A DNA stretch of 64,000 nt, taken from positions 14,648,423-14,712,422 of the forward strand of contig NW_026622852.1 of the NCBI RefSeq assembly GCF_023065955.2, read 5' to 3'. The translations under genes were made by a program, and so were the position numbers. Shown here piece by piece: positions 47,179 through 59,274 of the stretch. Under the pieces are notes generated by a model. The model was not told the origin of the DNA, made no database searches, and was given only the letters and a program-made list of their open reading frames with translations. This stretch comes from Ursus arctos (Eukaryota; Chordata; Mammalia; Carnivora; Ursidae). Within the stretch, counting starts at the first letter, position 1. Every line of letters starts with the position of its first letter.

Positions 47179-47960
47179 GTGAGGAACAAAAATATTTACG
47201 CTCCTGACAATTTACGTTTGGGATTTTTTGAAAGCCCTTTTGGCAAAGCAGGGAGGTATATGTTTTAAGAATGTGGTGGGAAGGCTAGGAAGAAATAACC
47301 ACATTTTTCACTAAGAATGTGTTTGCTTCCAAGATCTAAATTGAGGTTGAATATTTAGAACCAAAGTTTCGAGCACGCTTAGATACAGGTTAACCAGGGC
47401 TATACACCAGGAAATACGCTCTTGGGCCTTTTACCAAATGCCTACGAGAGATGAGCAAACTCAGAAATGCTTCCCTGTTACACCTGGAGATTCTTGGGGC
47501 ATATTATCCGGTATTTTACCTACATCAAGTGATGTAATCCCAGTCTTTCCCCTCCCCCAATAGATTCCTGAATTGTAGTTTTACAAAGAAGTTAAAAAAT
47601 CCATTTGGAATGACGGATTCTGATAAGAGAAAGAAAGTACAGCCATACAAATAAACAAGTATAGCCAAACAAATAATAGGAAAGATGGTTTTTGTTTTGT
47701 TTTTAAGTAAGCGCTATCCCACTGTGGGGCTTGAACTCATGACCCTGAGATCAAGGGTCACCTGGTCTACTGACTGAGCCAGCCAGGCACTCCAGAAAGA
47801 AGGTTTTTTTAATGATAAAAACTGGCCATATATTTGGTTTGATTAACATCTCATTAGCTGCTGCTCACGGAGAGAAGTAAATCTAATAATCCGTCAGAAC
47901 ATGGGGAATATCTGTTATGTTACATTGTATGTTGACATGCTTGTGGTCTTTCTTTACCAG
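47179..47960 (+). other. FOCAD: FOCAD intron
   Basis: 782 bases with one short antisense SINE (47694-47794). Nothing else seen. Confidence 0.7.
47694..47794 (-). mobile_element. short CAN-SINE, antisense, with TSD
   Basis: gttttgtttttaagtaagcg ctatcccactgtggggcttgaactcatgaccctgagatcaagggtcacctggtctactgactgagccagccaggcactcca. TSD gaaagatggttttt (47680-47693) / gaaagaaggttttt (47795-47808), one mismatch. Confidence 0.88.
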
Positions 47961-48050
47961 AGACATGATCTAGAGCTGTATGTCGGTGTAGCAAGATGCC
48001 TCTCAGAAATGACGGATGATGAGGCCAGTCGGGTTGCTCAGCTCACTGAG
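47961..48050 (+). CDS. FOCAD: FOCAD coding exon 15 of 18 in window
   Basis: 90 bases, 30 codons, phase 0-0: RHDLELYVGVARCLSEMTDD EASRVAQLTE. Acceptor gtggtctttctttaccag, donor GAG|gtaaga. Charged helical segment. Confidence 0.95.
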
Positions 48051-48514
48051 GTAAGAACGTGTCTATGTATTTGTTTCCATCATTGAAGTGGGGGTTACAG
48101 TTGAAGAGGTGAGGATACTACAGTATCCTTTTGACTGAAGCTAGTTTTGCTTCATATTTATTAGGGGGTAATTTGAGAAAACTCTGTTTCACTGTGGGGT
48201 CTCGTGTACGGGCTAGTAGTATGGATGGATAGACAGATGAACAACTTTTTGACCTAATTCCACTTTGTCAAGAACATTTTAGTGTCACCCATGGGCCAAC
48301 ATAAGTACAGGACAACATCTTCAATACAAAATCCATAAGAACGGGAATAGTCTGGCTGAAGAACTTTCTGGTGCATGGAAGGCATAAATAAATAGTTTTG
48401 TTTTTGAATTTATTTCCTTTCACCTGGTACTTATTCTTTTGTAATGAAGAAAGGTGGCTATTTGAAAACCAAACACTGTTAGCCCAGACACAAGGTAATT
48501 AACAAGTACTCCTT

Positions 48515-48716
48515 TTAAAAAAAAAGATTTTATGTATTTAAATTTGTCAGAGAGAGAGAGAGAGAGCACAGGCAGGGGGAGCAGCAGGCAGAGGGAGAAG
48601 CAGACTCCCCGCTGAGCAGGGAGCTCGATGTGGGGCTCGATCCCAGCACCCTGGACCCTGGGATCATGACCTGAGCTGAAGGCAGACGCTTAACCAACTG
48701 AGCCACCCAGGCACCC
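48515..48716 (-). mobile_element. CAN-SINE, antisense, with TSD
   Basis: ttaaaaaaaaagattttatg tatttaaatttgtcagagag...agcagactccccgctgagcagggagctcgatgtggggctcgatcccagcacc...cttaaccaactgagccacccaggcaccc. TSD aacaagtactcctt (48501-48514) / aacaagtacccctt (48717-48730). Confidence 0.93.
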
Positions 48717-49013
48717 AACAAGTACCCCTTATACCCACACCCAAAGGATGAATGAGTAGCATACCAGTAAAGTTGCACATTTAGCTAGTAAAATACATGT
48801 CTTGTTAGATTTGAATTGCCTATAAACGATGAATGATGTTTATAACCATATCCCAATGGACATACTTTAACAAATGTTAACCTACATACCAAATAATAAC
48901 AAAGGTCTAGAGAACTGTGAGCCCTCACCCAGCTAGTGGACCTCTTACCATGTATTTCACTTGATGACAGGTTTGCCTATTCAGTTGAATCCTGGCATTT
49001 CTGCATCGTGTAG

Positions 49014-49200
49014 CAGTGATTCTCAAAATGTGTTCCCTGGGCCAGTGGCATAAGCGTGGCGACTGATTAGAAATGAAAATTCTGGAGTCCCACTTCAGGT
49101 CTACCGAGTAAAAGGTGGGGGCCCAGGAGTCTGTGTTTTAACAGTCCCTCCAGCCGGTTGTGCTGCAGCTGAGGTGTGAGAAGCCCTGTTAGAGCGTTCG
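49014..49200 (+). mobile_element. MER5A-like hAT-Charlie MITE
   Basis: cagtgattctcaaaatgtgt tccctgggccagtggcataagc...attagaaatgaaaattctgg...gggggcccaggagtctgtgttttaacagtccctccag...tgtgagaagccctg. Terminal inverted order (cagtgattctcaaa ... gagaagccctg) and internal text match MER5A. Confidence 0.8.
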
Positions 49201-49264
49201 GAGTATCAGCATTCGGGAGGTTAGTTTGTTTTAAGCAAAGACAAGCAGTCTAAGGAAATGCTTA

Positions 49265-49500
49265 AGAGAATGGACCGTGGAGCCTCACTGCTGGGGTTTG
49301 AAATCCAGCCCTGTAATTTACTAGCAATGTGACCTTGGTTACCTTTCATAATCTCTCTCTGCCTCAGTTTCCTTATCTATAAAAAGGAGATATTAGCACC
49401 TACTTCCCAGAGTTGTTTTGAGGGTTACAGTGACTTTTAATCCATATTAAGTTCTTGGAAAAGTACCTGACATAAGGCTAGTACGTAGTAATTATTTATT
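49265..49500 (+). repeat. MIR SINE, sense
   Basis: aatggaccgtggagcctcac tgctggggtttgaaatccagc...agcaatgtgaccttggttacc...gcctcagtttccttatctataaaaagg...cctgacataaggctagtacg. Confidence 0.85.
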
Positions 49501-49744
49501 ATCCCAATGATCACATTCATGTAACTTATTATATCCTATTATCATTATATTCATGTAATATAGTTGGAAGTAATGCGTGTAATTTCCTTCGTGGTACCTG
49601 GAGCCGAAGGTTGCTGTGTTACTCACCTGGTTCTTAAAGTACCAGTTAGAACATTTTCGCTAGAACTTACTGAGTAGTGTTCTTATATCCACAAAAGAGT
49701 TAGTGGGTTTTACTGAGGTCACTGTTTTCTGTTCTTTTCTGGAA

Positions 49745-49900
49745 AGAATAACGTAGCGAAGAGCTCGGACTCCCTGGGTTTCAGTTCTTCCTCTGCCACC
49801 TCGAGCCATGTGACCATAAGCAAGTTACTTAACCTCTGTGCTTCCAACTGTTGTCTACAGGGAAGGGTGATGGTAGTGATCTGCACAGGGCGGTGTGAAA
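49745..49900 (+). repeat. MIR SINE, sense
   Basis: gagctcggactccctgggtt tcagttcttcctctgccacc...catgtgaccataagcaagttacttaacctctgtgc. Confidence 0.75.
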
Positions 49901-49915
49901 ATTCAGTGGTTCATA

Positions 49916-51193
49916 CAGGACTGCTCAGACGTTTTGGTCTCCGGTATGCTTTAGTGTCTTAAAATTGTTGAAGATTCCAAAAGACTTTAATTTAAATGGG
50001 TCAAATCTTTCAATATTTACCACATTGGAGATTAAAACTAGGAAATTAAAAAAATATTTACCTTAAAGTAATAATAAACCCATTGCATCTTAACACAAAT
50101 AAGAAAAATTTTTGAAAACAAAACAGTGAGAAAAGTGGCATCGTTTTCCATTTTTGCAAATCTCTTTCACGTCTGGCTTAACGGAGATCTCTGTCATGTT
50201 GGGTTTTCATAGCTGCTGCTGCATTCAGTCTGCTGGGATGTTCTTTCGTGAAGTATGTGGGGAAGATCCAGCCTCATACAATATGTCGGTAGGAGAGGGA
50301 AGAGTGTGTTAATAATTTCAGATAATTATGGATATCTTTTTTTTTTTTTGATGTTGCAACAGAACTCAACACATGGTGTTTCCTTCAGGGTAGGTGCAGT
50401 GTGCGGAGTCGGAGTCCCGATCAGTGAACTTCACATAGTCTTTTGTATTAAAATCCATTGGTCCGACTTGCGTTCCGGGTACGAGATCACAAAATCAATT
50501 TGGAAAACACTGAATCATTGAGTTTTGAAAATCTTCCAAATGTTGATGCATTTCATTATACACTATCAAAACATCACGTTTGTTAAAATCATCAGAAAAG
50601 TCTTTTATGTATTGGGAAGCTGCCAACTCATAGTAACAAATACAAATTTTCCAAAAGTCTAATTTTTCACTTGAAAGCTCAGATTTTATCATTGGCAACA
50701 AATACTGTCAAGTATTTCCTTGAAGTGACAGTCTCACTTTCTTCTACCTAAAAAAAAAAAAAAAAAGTCTGTCAAATACTCAGTTTGAATAACCACCGTT
50801 TGTCCGTCAGTCATCCTTTCAAGTAAATGGTGTTCCATGAAAAGTGGCTTCTTCAGTTCACAGTCCGAACTTATGAGTGTTTTTCCTCGAGACAACCGTA
50901 GTACTTGGCTGTGCAGCAGAAGTCCCTGGTGCATACTCGCCATTTTATCATCCATGCTGTTAGAAAGATGTGTGCTCAAGGGCAAAGGTTTAATGAAACT
51001 AATAATTTTTATTGTTTATAAGGGTATTTTAAATAAAAGTCATTTAGAAAAAATTGCAAGTGGCTGTGAAAAATACAGCGACTCTTACTGTGGTTTTGGT
51101 GCTATTGTGAATATAGTTTGACCTCACAGACCCTCTAAAAGGGTCTTGGGGTCCCTGGGAGGTCTGTGTACCGCACTTTGCGAACTGCTGAAT
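49916..51193. mobile_element. hAT-like DNA transposon, decayed
   Basis: Ends are inverted and degenerate: left aggactgctcagacgttttg, right (reversed) cagcagttcgcaaagtgcgg. The internal text (ccaaaagactttaatttaaa; tgcaaatctctttcacgtct ggcttaa; gactcttactgtggttttggtgctattgtgaatatagtttgacc) matches a widespread ~1.3-kb non-autonomous Tip100/Arthur/Zaphod-type family as I remember it. No transposase frame. Confidence 0.65.
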
Positions 51194-51550
51194 TAATACA
51201 TGTTAAGTGCTTAGAATGGCAGCTGGCACGTAAGTGCTGTGTTTTTAAGTTATCACCATCATCATCACCATCATCATCATTTGTGTATTTGTACAAAATA
51301 TCATCACCAATTAACCCCTGAAATCGCTGATGGTTTTTAGGAGAAAGCAAGAGGTGACATTATAACCCTCTATCTGTATGTACATTTTAAAATATAGCAG
51401 ACAGACAGGTCACATGCTGCAGGAAATGAACAGTATTAGCATTTGGAATAATAATCAACTTTCAACTCACCCTCTGTTTTGCCCTTGCCCCGAGGTTTTA
51501 TAATGACTTCAGCTAATTTAATAGTAACCGAACAATTTGCTTCTCTGCAG

Positions 51551-51728
51551 AGCAATCTAGAAAAAGCTGCCTTTGTCAGACTGTACTTGGTCTCTCAAGG
51601 ACGATTCCCCTTGATGGGCTTGATGGATGTCCTCTGCGTTGCCGTTCAGCACCGGGAAAAAGACACGCTGGCTTGGATGGTACTGCACAGCCTCTACCAG
51701 GCGCGGGTTGTGAGCCATGCCAACACAG
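51551..51728 (+). CDS. FOCAD: FOCAD coding exon 16 of 18 in window
   Basis: 178 bases: 59 codons SNLEKAAFVRLYLVSQGRFP ... VAVQHREKDTLAWMVLHSLY QARVVSHANT and the first base of glycine. Acceptor tttgcttctctgcag, donor ACAG|gtgagg. If the intron were retained the frame would stay open to 51877 and then stop. Confidence 0.96.
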
Positions 51729-52784
51729 GTGAGGCCGGCCTGGGCTGGGCCGCAGGAACGGAAGGTCGCCAGCCCTCCCTTTTAGCCCGGGAGTGTTTCC
51801 TCGACTTGAAAAGGAGTTTAGTGCTTCTGGACCCAGGAGAGCTCTCGTTACCCCCAAACGAAGAGCACCTTAAATGAAAAGACCAGCCACAGCTCACGAC
51901 GACCATCCCGGAGATGGGAATGGATTCCGCTGGGGATCTTTATCGTCTTTAGCTCTCCAGGCCCTCGAGTCTAGAAACAGGTGTATCAGGTTGATTCTGC
52001 CTGATGTTTTCAGGAAAGTGACTTTTAGGTGGTTCCTTAACAAACAAATAAAAAGGGAAAACAGTGACAACAAAATTAAATTGTTATTCTACTGAAGAGC
52101 TTCTCCGGAGGGTGAGGGGAATAAAATCGGGGCACCCTCCCTACATCCTCAAGCCGGAAGCTCTAGGCCTGCAGCTCTGCTAGTGAATCCTGCCGTGGAA
52201 CTTGTAGCCTCTCATAGACCTTTACACCTGAATAATAATGAGCTCCCCCATTTCTCCTCCCGTGCCTTTGGTCACGTTGCTTCTAGCCGACATTCAGGGC
52301 TGAAGGGCGCCTGGCTTCAGTAGATCGGGTCGGCGGGGGAGCCTTAGTGACCCGAGGCATGTTACTTATATTTCTGGATTTTTTTTCTATTTTCCTCATC
52401 TCTTGTGTCTTGAAGGTTTTGAGCCTGGCGGACATCATTGTAATACCTTTTTGAGACTAGACAGGAAATTCTGATTTATTCTCCTTATTCTCAGTTTGGC
52501 AGTTGAGATAGTTGTCTCATCTCTGCACTAGTGCCTGCCCAGTGAAAAATGAACCTGTGGTGAAAAACGAGGATTTCTTTTACTCTAAATCAAAAGTGTT
52601 TTTATCAAGGAGAAATCTAGTAAATATTCCCAAGGAAGCATGAAGATACGTGAAGTAAACTGAAATAAAGTGGATACCGCCTTTGGTTTTAACTAGCTGG
52701 CCTTCCAGCTTAGTTCCTGTTTTCCTCTGACTCACTAAAATTTGACAGCCTTCCCAAATGAGCTTTACTGTGCTGGGAGTCCTC

Positions 52785-52819
<35 letters not shown>

Positions 52820-53319
52820 AAGAATCAGTATTTATGCTGATGTTTGTTCTCCGGTTACTGTATAATGGCTGGTTTTTATTTTTCTTCTTATGTCTTTGGG
52901 ATAGGTTTTCTCTCTGATTTTCCCATAAAACGGGAACATTTAAGTAAAGGAAGACCGTAAAAACAACTAATTATCCAGGATTCAACATCACTGGCTAGCT
53001 GGCGTGCCAGATTTCTGCTAGTGTGTTTAGTGTTGAGAGAGAAACTCCGATAAGTGCATTTTATCACTAGCGGGTGCATCGTTTTGAAGAATAAATTACC
53101 TTTTGCAAATAAAGACAAAACTACAGTCAGCTGATGTGTGAATAGTGTCAAAGAACTCTGTCCTGCAGAAGCACAGGTCTCAGGTGTTGCAAGAGGATTT
53201 GAAACGGTTTCGTGGAATCCTCCCAGGTGTTCCGCGTTAGTGATGGCGGCTAGTACTGATCTGTTGTAAGTTCATAGGAAAACCACGGTCTGGTAAGAAA
53301 ATACCGCTTTTTGTTTCAG
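51729..53319 (+). other. FOCAD: FOCAD intron
   Basis: No recognisable mobile element. A 29-base A-run at 52789-52817 is the only notable feature. Confidence 0.6.
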
Positions 53320-53417
53320 GCGTGTTGAAGAGAATGGAATGGCTCTTGGAACTGATGGGTTATATCAGGAATATCGCGTACCAGTCAACATCTGTTCAGA
53401 ACGTGACTCTCGATGAG
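53320..53417 (+). CDS. FOCAD: FOCAD coding exon 17 of 18 in window
   Basis: 98 bases: GC completes glycine, then 32 codons VLKRMEWLLELMGYIRNIAY QSTSVQNVTLDE, phase 0 end. Acceptor accgctttttgtttcag, donor GAG|gtacaa. Aromatic/Leu-rich helix. Confidence 0.95.
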
Positions 53418-56121
53418 GTACAATCTAGAGGAGTCACCTGTGGCTCCCGTACGTTTGTGCTCCCAAAAGACCAAAAGGTTGCTGCTTGCCTATTCCCCCC
53501 CCCCTTCCTTTTACTTTTGGGCAACACTGGTGAGAACTCTCTGCTGTCACAGGGAAAGGGATGTTCTTGCCTGGCTCCTGGAGACCCCCACGGCTGCCCT
53601 TAGAAAAATATTTTCAACAGAGTAAGTTCCTCGATAGGCAGCACAAAAAGGACACTAGCTGATGAGGGAATCCAGGGTTCTGTGTACGTGGGCTTGACCC
53701 CACAAAGGAGATGAGGTACAAGGCTCTGGCCTTCACACTGGCCCAGAGAATGTCTTCAAATGTCTGGTTTGAAGAGGTCCCTGAAGTGTATGCAGGTAAT
53801 ACGGGTTTGCGCCAATACTGAATGTGCAGGAGAGGAGTATGTGTGTGTGACCCCAAAAAGGTTAACAACCACAGATATTGGGTAAAATAGAAAAATGTTG
53901 ATAAATAAAAGGAAGATAGCGCTTTACCACTCTTCTTATTTTCTTGACTGCTGCCCACTGTGCGTTTTTTAGTAGTAGAATTCTTTCACAGGTATCTTGG
54001 TTACTGTGTGAGTGGAATTTGTACAATCTGGGATGTTGTTTGAAATTCTGACCAGCTTTTCTGAAGAGTTGCATATATTTTTGAAATTTTACTTGGTGAG
54101 ATTATGAATTTTAAGATATTAAGGAGTACTTTTTAAACTTTTTTTTAAAACTAGCAGAATCTGTCATCTTTTTCTTCTGATCTCCTAAGTTTTTGTTAAC
54201 TTTGTTTTCTTACAAATATCTTTTAAAACTTAGAAAATACAGATAAGCAGAAAGAAGCGTAATTTGAATCACAGTAATTCAACAACACAGGGGGCCCCTT
54301 GTTACCACCATTTCTATAAGAGTGTAGATTAGTCTAAACTCTAAATAGATGGATCTTAGATTATTTTAAATGCGTGTGGAGATATATAGGCTGAGAAGAT
54401 GGCGGAATAGGGGAACTCTAAGCTCACCTCATCCCATAGACTACAACTAGATAATACTCTCATCAGTGTAAATAACCCAGGAAATGACCCGAAGGCTGGC
54501 AGAACAAACTCCTCAACTAAATGTAGAGAAGATACCACATTGAAGAGGGTAGGAAGGGCAGAGACACACTGGGGAGCTAAATGGATCATGGGTGTGAAGA
54601 AGGGGAAGAAGGAGCCCACTGAGGAGCCCACATGGGGAAGATGAGTCTCCATAATATTTGGCTTTGAAAACTAGAGGGGGTGAAGTTTTGTGAGTTCTTA
54701 CAATGAGCAGGACTTAAAGCCTGCAACTTTAAAAATCAGCAGGTTGGGTTCTGGGAGAACCTGGCCACTGAGAGGAAACTGAGTCCCTGCCCTTAAAGAG
54801 ACAGCACAAGAAACAGCCTGTGGGGATAGAACACAGAAGGAGCAATTTGAAAAATGCCTGGGACATAGGGAGGAAGAGTTATTAACTCATCTCAGAGCCT
54901 GTCCCAGAGGGGTAGTGTTCACAGGGAGTTTCCTCCAGGAACGAAGGAGCTGGTAGGTGCCATTTCCCTCCCCTGCACTCCCCGCCCCCCCCCCCCAGCA
55001 TAAAGACATGGCCACCTGCAGCCACCTGCAGGAACCAGTTTAGTGCTCACATTTGCTACCTAACTTGCTTATACTATGCCCTGCCTCCCCACCCCCCCAG
55101 CACAGCTCTGGGGATTTGCCCACTCCAGCTGGGATTGCCTCAGTCCCAGTGCTGTGGATCCCCTCCCCCAGAAGACCTGCTCAGATTTTGCTAACCATGC
55201 ACTTTGTGGGGACTCGGCAGTGGTGATGGCGGCAAGTACCCTCTCATGGAAGACGGGCACACACCTTGCTAAAACTGTGTGCCTGCCCACCCACTCTTTG
55301 TGGATCCACATGGGCTGGCCTAATGTTGGTGGTAGGTCTCCTTTCACAGCAAACCTGCGTGCACCTTGGTAAAACTGCATGCCCTATCCCTGTATGCTTT
55401 GCGGATTGGTCCAGCCACTGTGGTCCCAGAGGTGGCAGCACAGCACGTCCCCTCTCCCTGGTGCACAAACCTTGTGGGCTCTGCCCATGTCACTTCTGCA
55501 GCATGTCTGGATCTGCCTCCTCCAGTATGCTCTTGGCCAAAGCCCGTTCAAACCGAAGCCATAAGCGTGGCAGTGTGCTAGCAGCCTGGGCAGGGACCAG
55601 CACCACTCCAAAGTGATTCCTGCCCTGGGGAGAGAGAAAGATAAGCACACGCATTGGTCAGACTGTGGCCCCTGCGATGGGCTGGGGACAGACAATTCGT
55701 CTGATTTCAGGCCCTCCCCACCAATGAAGTCTTCTCAGGGGACAATGCAGGGAAAGTGCTCTGCAGTTTGGTGCCACTGCATCTCTGCCGAACACATGGT
55801 CTGACTCAGCTCAACCCCAGGGCAGCACCCGACTGGCTAACACCACAGGGACTAATCATTGCCCACAACAGGTGAAGAGACCCATTGCAGATGACTGGAC
55901 TGAAGGAAAAAGCAGTCAAGTGACAATAACAGAGTGCACGCAACACACATAGGAGACACCTCTGAAGCGCCAGATTCTGGTAAACGGGAAAGTGCCCTGC
56001 AGAGCACTACAGGACCTCTTCTTCACAAGGCCACTACTTTTAAGAGCAGGAGACATAGCTGACTTTCCTAACACAGAGAAACAGACACAGAGAGTTAGAC
56101 AAAAAGAGGAGACAGAGGAAT

Positions 56122-56376
56122 ATGTCCCAAATGAAAGAACAAGACAAAACCACAACAAGAGTCCTAAGCAAAATGGAGATAAATAATACGCCTGATAGAG
56201 AATTTAAAGTAATGATTATAAAGATACTCACTGGACTTGAGAAAAGAATGGAGGACATCGGTGACACCCTTGACAAAGACATAAAGAAGAATCAGTCACA
56301 GTTGAAAAACACAATAAATGAAATTAAAAATACACTAGATGGAATACGTAGCCGAGTACAGGAAGCAGAAGAATGA
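56122..56376 (+). pseudogene. L1 ORF1 remnant
   Basis: 84 codons from a Met, containing the L1 ORF1-like NTPDREFKVMIIKILTGLEK followed by a Lys/Glu/Gln-rich coiled-coil-like helix. A stop at 56374-56376 and later stops and frameshifts truncate the ~330-residue family protein (RNA-binding ORF1p). Confidence 0.85.
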
Positions 56377-57636
56377 ATCAACAACCTGAAGGACAGAGTA
56401 ATGGAAAGTAATCAAGCCGAGCAGAAGAGAGAAAAAAAAAAGTATGTAAAATGAGGATAGACTTAGGGAACTCAGCCACTTCGTTAAGAGTAATAACATT
56501 TGCCTTATCGGGATCCCAGAAGAAGAAGAAAGAGAAAAGTGAGTAGAAACTTTATTTGAAGAAATAATAACTGAAAATTTCCTGAATCTGGAGAAGGAAA
56601 CCAGTTCAGATCCAGGAGGCACAAAGATCTCCCAACATAAAGAGTCCAAGGAGGTCCACACCAAGACACATAGTAACCAAAATGGCAAAAAGTAGTGGCA
56701 GAGAATTTTAAAAGCAGCAAGACAAAAGAAGACCATTACACACAAGGGAAATCCCATAAGGCTATCAGCAGATTTTTCAGCAGAATCTTCGCAGACCAGA
56801 AGAGAGTGGCAGATATTCAAAGTGCTAAAAGGGAAAAATCTGCAGCCAAGAATACAAGCAAGGCTATCATTCAGAATAGAAGGAGAGAGAGAGTTTCCCA
56901 CACAAACGAAAGTTAAAGGAATTCGTGACCACTAAGCCAGCCCAATAAGAAATGTTAAAGGAGACTCTTCAAGTGAAAAGGAAAGACCATAAGTAAGAAT
57001 AAGAAAATAGGAAGCATAAGAGCAATAAAAATAAGAATATCCATAAAAATTAGGCAAGAGATTCACAAAATAAAAGAATATAAAGTATGACACCATATAC
57101 CTAAAATGTGACAGGGAGAGGAGTAAAGAATGGGTTCAAACTTAAGTGACCATTAACTTAATAGAGACTGCTATATGCAGAAGATGTTACATACAGCCCT
57201 GACGGTAACCACAAATCAAAAACCAGTAATAGATACACAAAAAGTAAAGAGAAAGGATTCCAAGTATAGCACTGAAGAAAACCAACTTATGGTGAGAGAA
57301 GAGAGCAAGGGAAGAAAGGTACAGAGAAGAACTACAAGAACAACCATAAAACAAGTGACAAATGGCAATAAATACATACATATCAGTAATTATTTTGAAT
57401 GTGAATGGACTAAATGCTCTAATCAAAAGACATGGGAGGACAGAATAGGTAAAACAAACAAACAAACAAAAAAAAACACCCCAAGACCCATCTATATGCT
57501 GCCTACAAAAGACTCATTTCAGACCTAAAGACACCTGCAGATTGAAAGTGAGGGGATGGAGAAGCATTTCTCATGCAAATGGAGATGAAAAGAAAACTGG
57601 GGTAACAGTACTTATATTGGACAAAATAGACTTTAA

Positions 57637-57825
57637 TTTTTTTTTTAAGATTTTATTTATTTGACAGAGACAGCCAGTGAGAGAGGGAACACAAGCAGGG
57701 GGAGTGGGAGAGGAGAAGCAGGCTCCTAGCGGAGGAGCCTGATGTGGGGCTCAATCCCAAAATGCCGGGATCACACCCTGAGCCGAAGGCAGACGCTTAA
57801 CGACTGCACCACCCAGGCGCCCCCA
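57637..57825 (-). mobile_element. CAN-SINE, antisense, inside L1, with TSD
   Basis: ttttttttaagattttattt atttgacagagacagccagtgagagagggaacacaagcagggggagtgggagagg...cctagcggaggagcctgatgtggggc...cgcttaacgactgcaccacccaggcgccccc. Perfect 18-base TSD ggacaaaatagactttaa at 57619-57636 and 57826-57843. Arctoid-type subfamily. Confidence 0.94.
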
Positions 57826-58743
57826 GGACAAAATAGACTTTAAAAGGAAGACTATAACAAGAGACAAAGAAGGACACTATATAATCATAAAGGGTACAAT
57901 CCAGCAAGAAGATATATCAATTGTAACTATGCACTCACCATGGGAGCACTCAAATACATAAAAGAGTTAATAATAAACATAAAGGAAATAACCGATAGTA
58001 ATACAATAAGAGTAGGGGACTTTAACATCACCCCACTTGGCATTGATGGACAGATCATCCAAACAGAAAAATCAACAAGGAAACAAAGGCTTTGAATGAC
58101 ACACTGGACCAGGTGAATTTAACAGACATACTCAGAACATTCCATCCTAAAACAGCAGAATACACATTCTTTTCAAGTGCACATGGAACATCTCCAGAAC
58201 AGATCACAAAAGTTTGCAAAACAAGTCTCAATAAATGCAAAAAACCTGAAGTCATACCATGCAGCTTTTCTAACCACAACACTATGGAAACTGGACATCA
58301 CCCAGGGAGGTTTGTAGTGATACAGGCCTACCTCAAGAAGAATCTCAAACAACCTGGCCTTACACCTAAAGGAACTAGAAAAAGAAGAACAAACAAAATC
58401 CTAAACCAGTAGAAGGGAGGAGGAAATAATAAAGATTAGAGCAGAAATAAATGATATAGAAACTAAAAAAACAATAGAACAGATCAATGAAACCAGGAGC
58501 TGTTGCTTGAAAAGATCAACAAAATTGATGAACCTTGAGCCAGACTCATCAAAAAAAAAAAAAAAAAAGGACTCATAAAATCACAAATGAAAGAGGAGAA
58601 ATAAACAACAGCACAAAAATACAAAGGATTAGAAGAGAATATTATGCAAAATTATATGCCAATGTATTGGCCAACCTAGATGAAATGGATAAAGTCTAGA
58701 AACATATACCCTCCCAAAGCTGAATGAGGAAGAAATAGAAAAT

Positions 58744-58986
58744 TTGAACAGACCGATTACCAACAATGAAATTGAATCAGTAATCAGAAAATTCCCAACA
58801 GACCAAAGTCCAGGACCAGATGGCTTCACAGGCGAATTCTACCAAACATTTAAAGAAGACTTAATACCTATTCTTCTCAAACTTTTTCAAAAAATAGAAG
58901 GAGGAGGAAAACTTCCACATTCATTCTATGAGACTAGCGTTATCCTGATGCCAAAACCAGAGAAGAGACACCACAAAAGACTATAG
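58744..58986 (+). pseudogene. L1 ORF2 reverse-transcriptase remnant
   Basis: 80 codons of the RT domain: [40 protein letters not shown] ... [19 protein letters not shown] stop at 58984-58986 ends the open part. The later FADD motif is in a different, broken frame beyond the SINE at 59080. Confidence 0.92.
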
Positions 58987-59079
58987 GCCAGTCTGTCTGA
59001 TAAACATACATGTAAAGATCCTCAACAAAAATATTAGCAAACCAAATCCAACAATACGTTTAAAAAATCATTCACCACA

Positions 59080-59274
59080 GGGGCGCCTGGGTGGCTCAGT
59101 CGTTAAGCATCTGCCTTTGGCTCAGGGCGTGATCCCAGAGTTCTGGGATCAAGCCCCACATCAGGCTCCTCCGCTGGGAGCCTGCTTCTTCCTCTCCCAC
59201 TCCCCCTGCTTGTGTTCCCTCTCTCGCTGGCTGTCTCTCTCTGTGTCGAATGAATAAATAAAATCTTAAAAAAA
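59080..59274 (+). mobile_element. CAN-SINE, sense, inside L1, with TSD
   Basis: ggggcgcctgggtggctcag tcgttaagcatctgcctttg gctcagggcgtgatcccagagttctggg...ctcctccgctgggagcctgcttcttcc...ctctctcgctggctgtctctctc, A-tail. TSD aaaaaatcattcaccaca (59062-59079) / aaaaaatccattcaccaca (59275-59293), one inserted C. Confidence 0.93.

Larger units (their letters stand above)
48051..51550 (+). other. FOCAD: FOCAD intron
   Basis: Holds an antisense CAN-SINE, a MER5-like element, two MIRs, a hAT-like DNA transposon and an ATC-rich tract (51253-51281). Little of it looks unique. Confidence 0.7.

Noticed and set aside
52700..52817. A-run as the tail of a processed pseudogene
   Set aside because: No recognisable coding or 3'UTR sequence upstream and no target-site duplication found.
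56335..56901. 188-codon minus-strand frame inside the L1
   Set aside because: Antisense of the L1 ORF1 region, which is purine-rich on the sense strand and therefore stop-poor in reverse.
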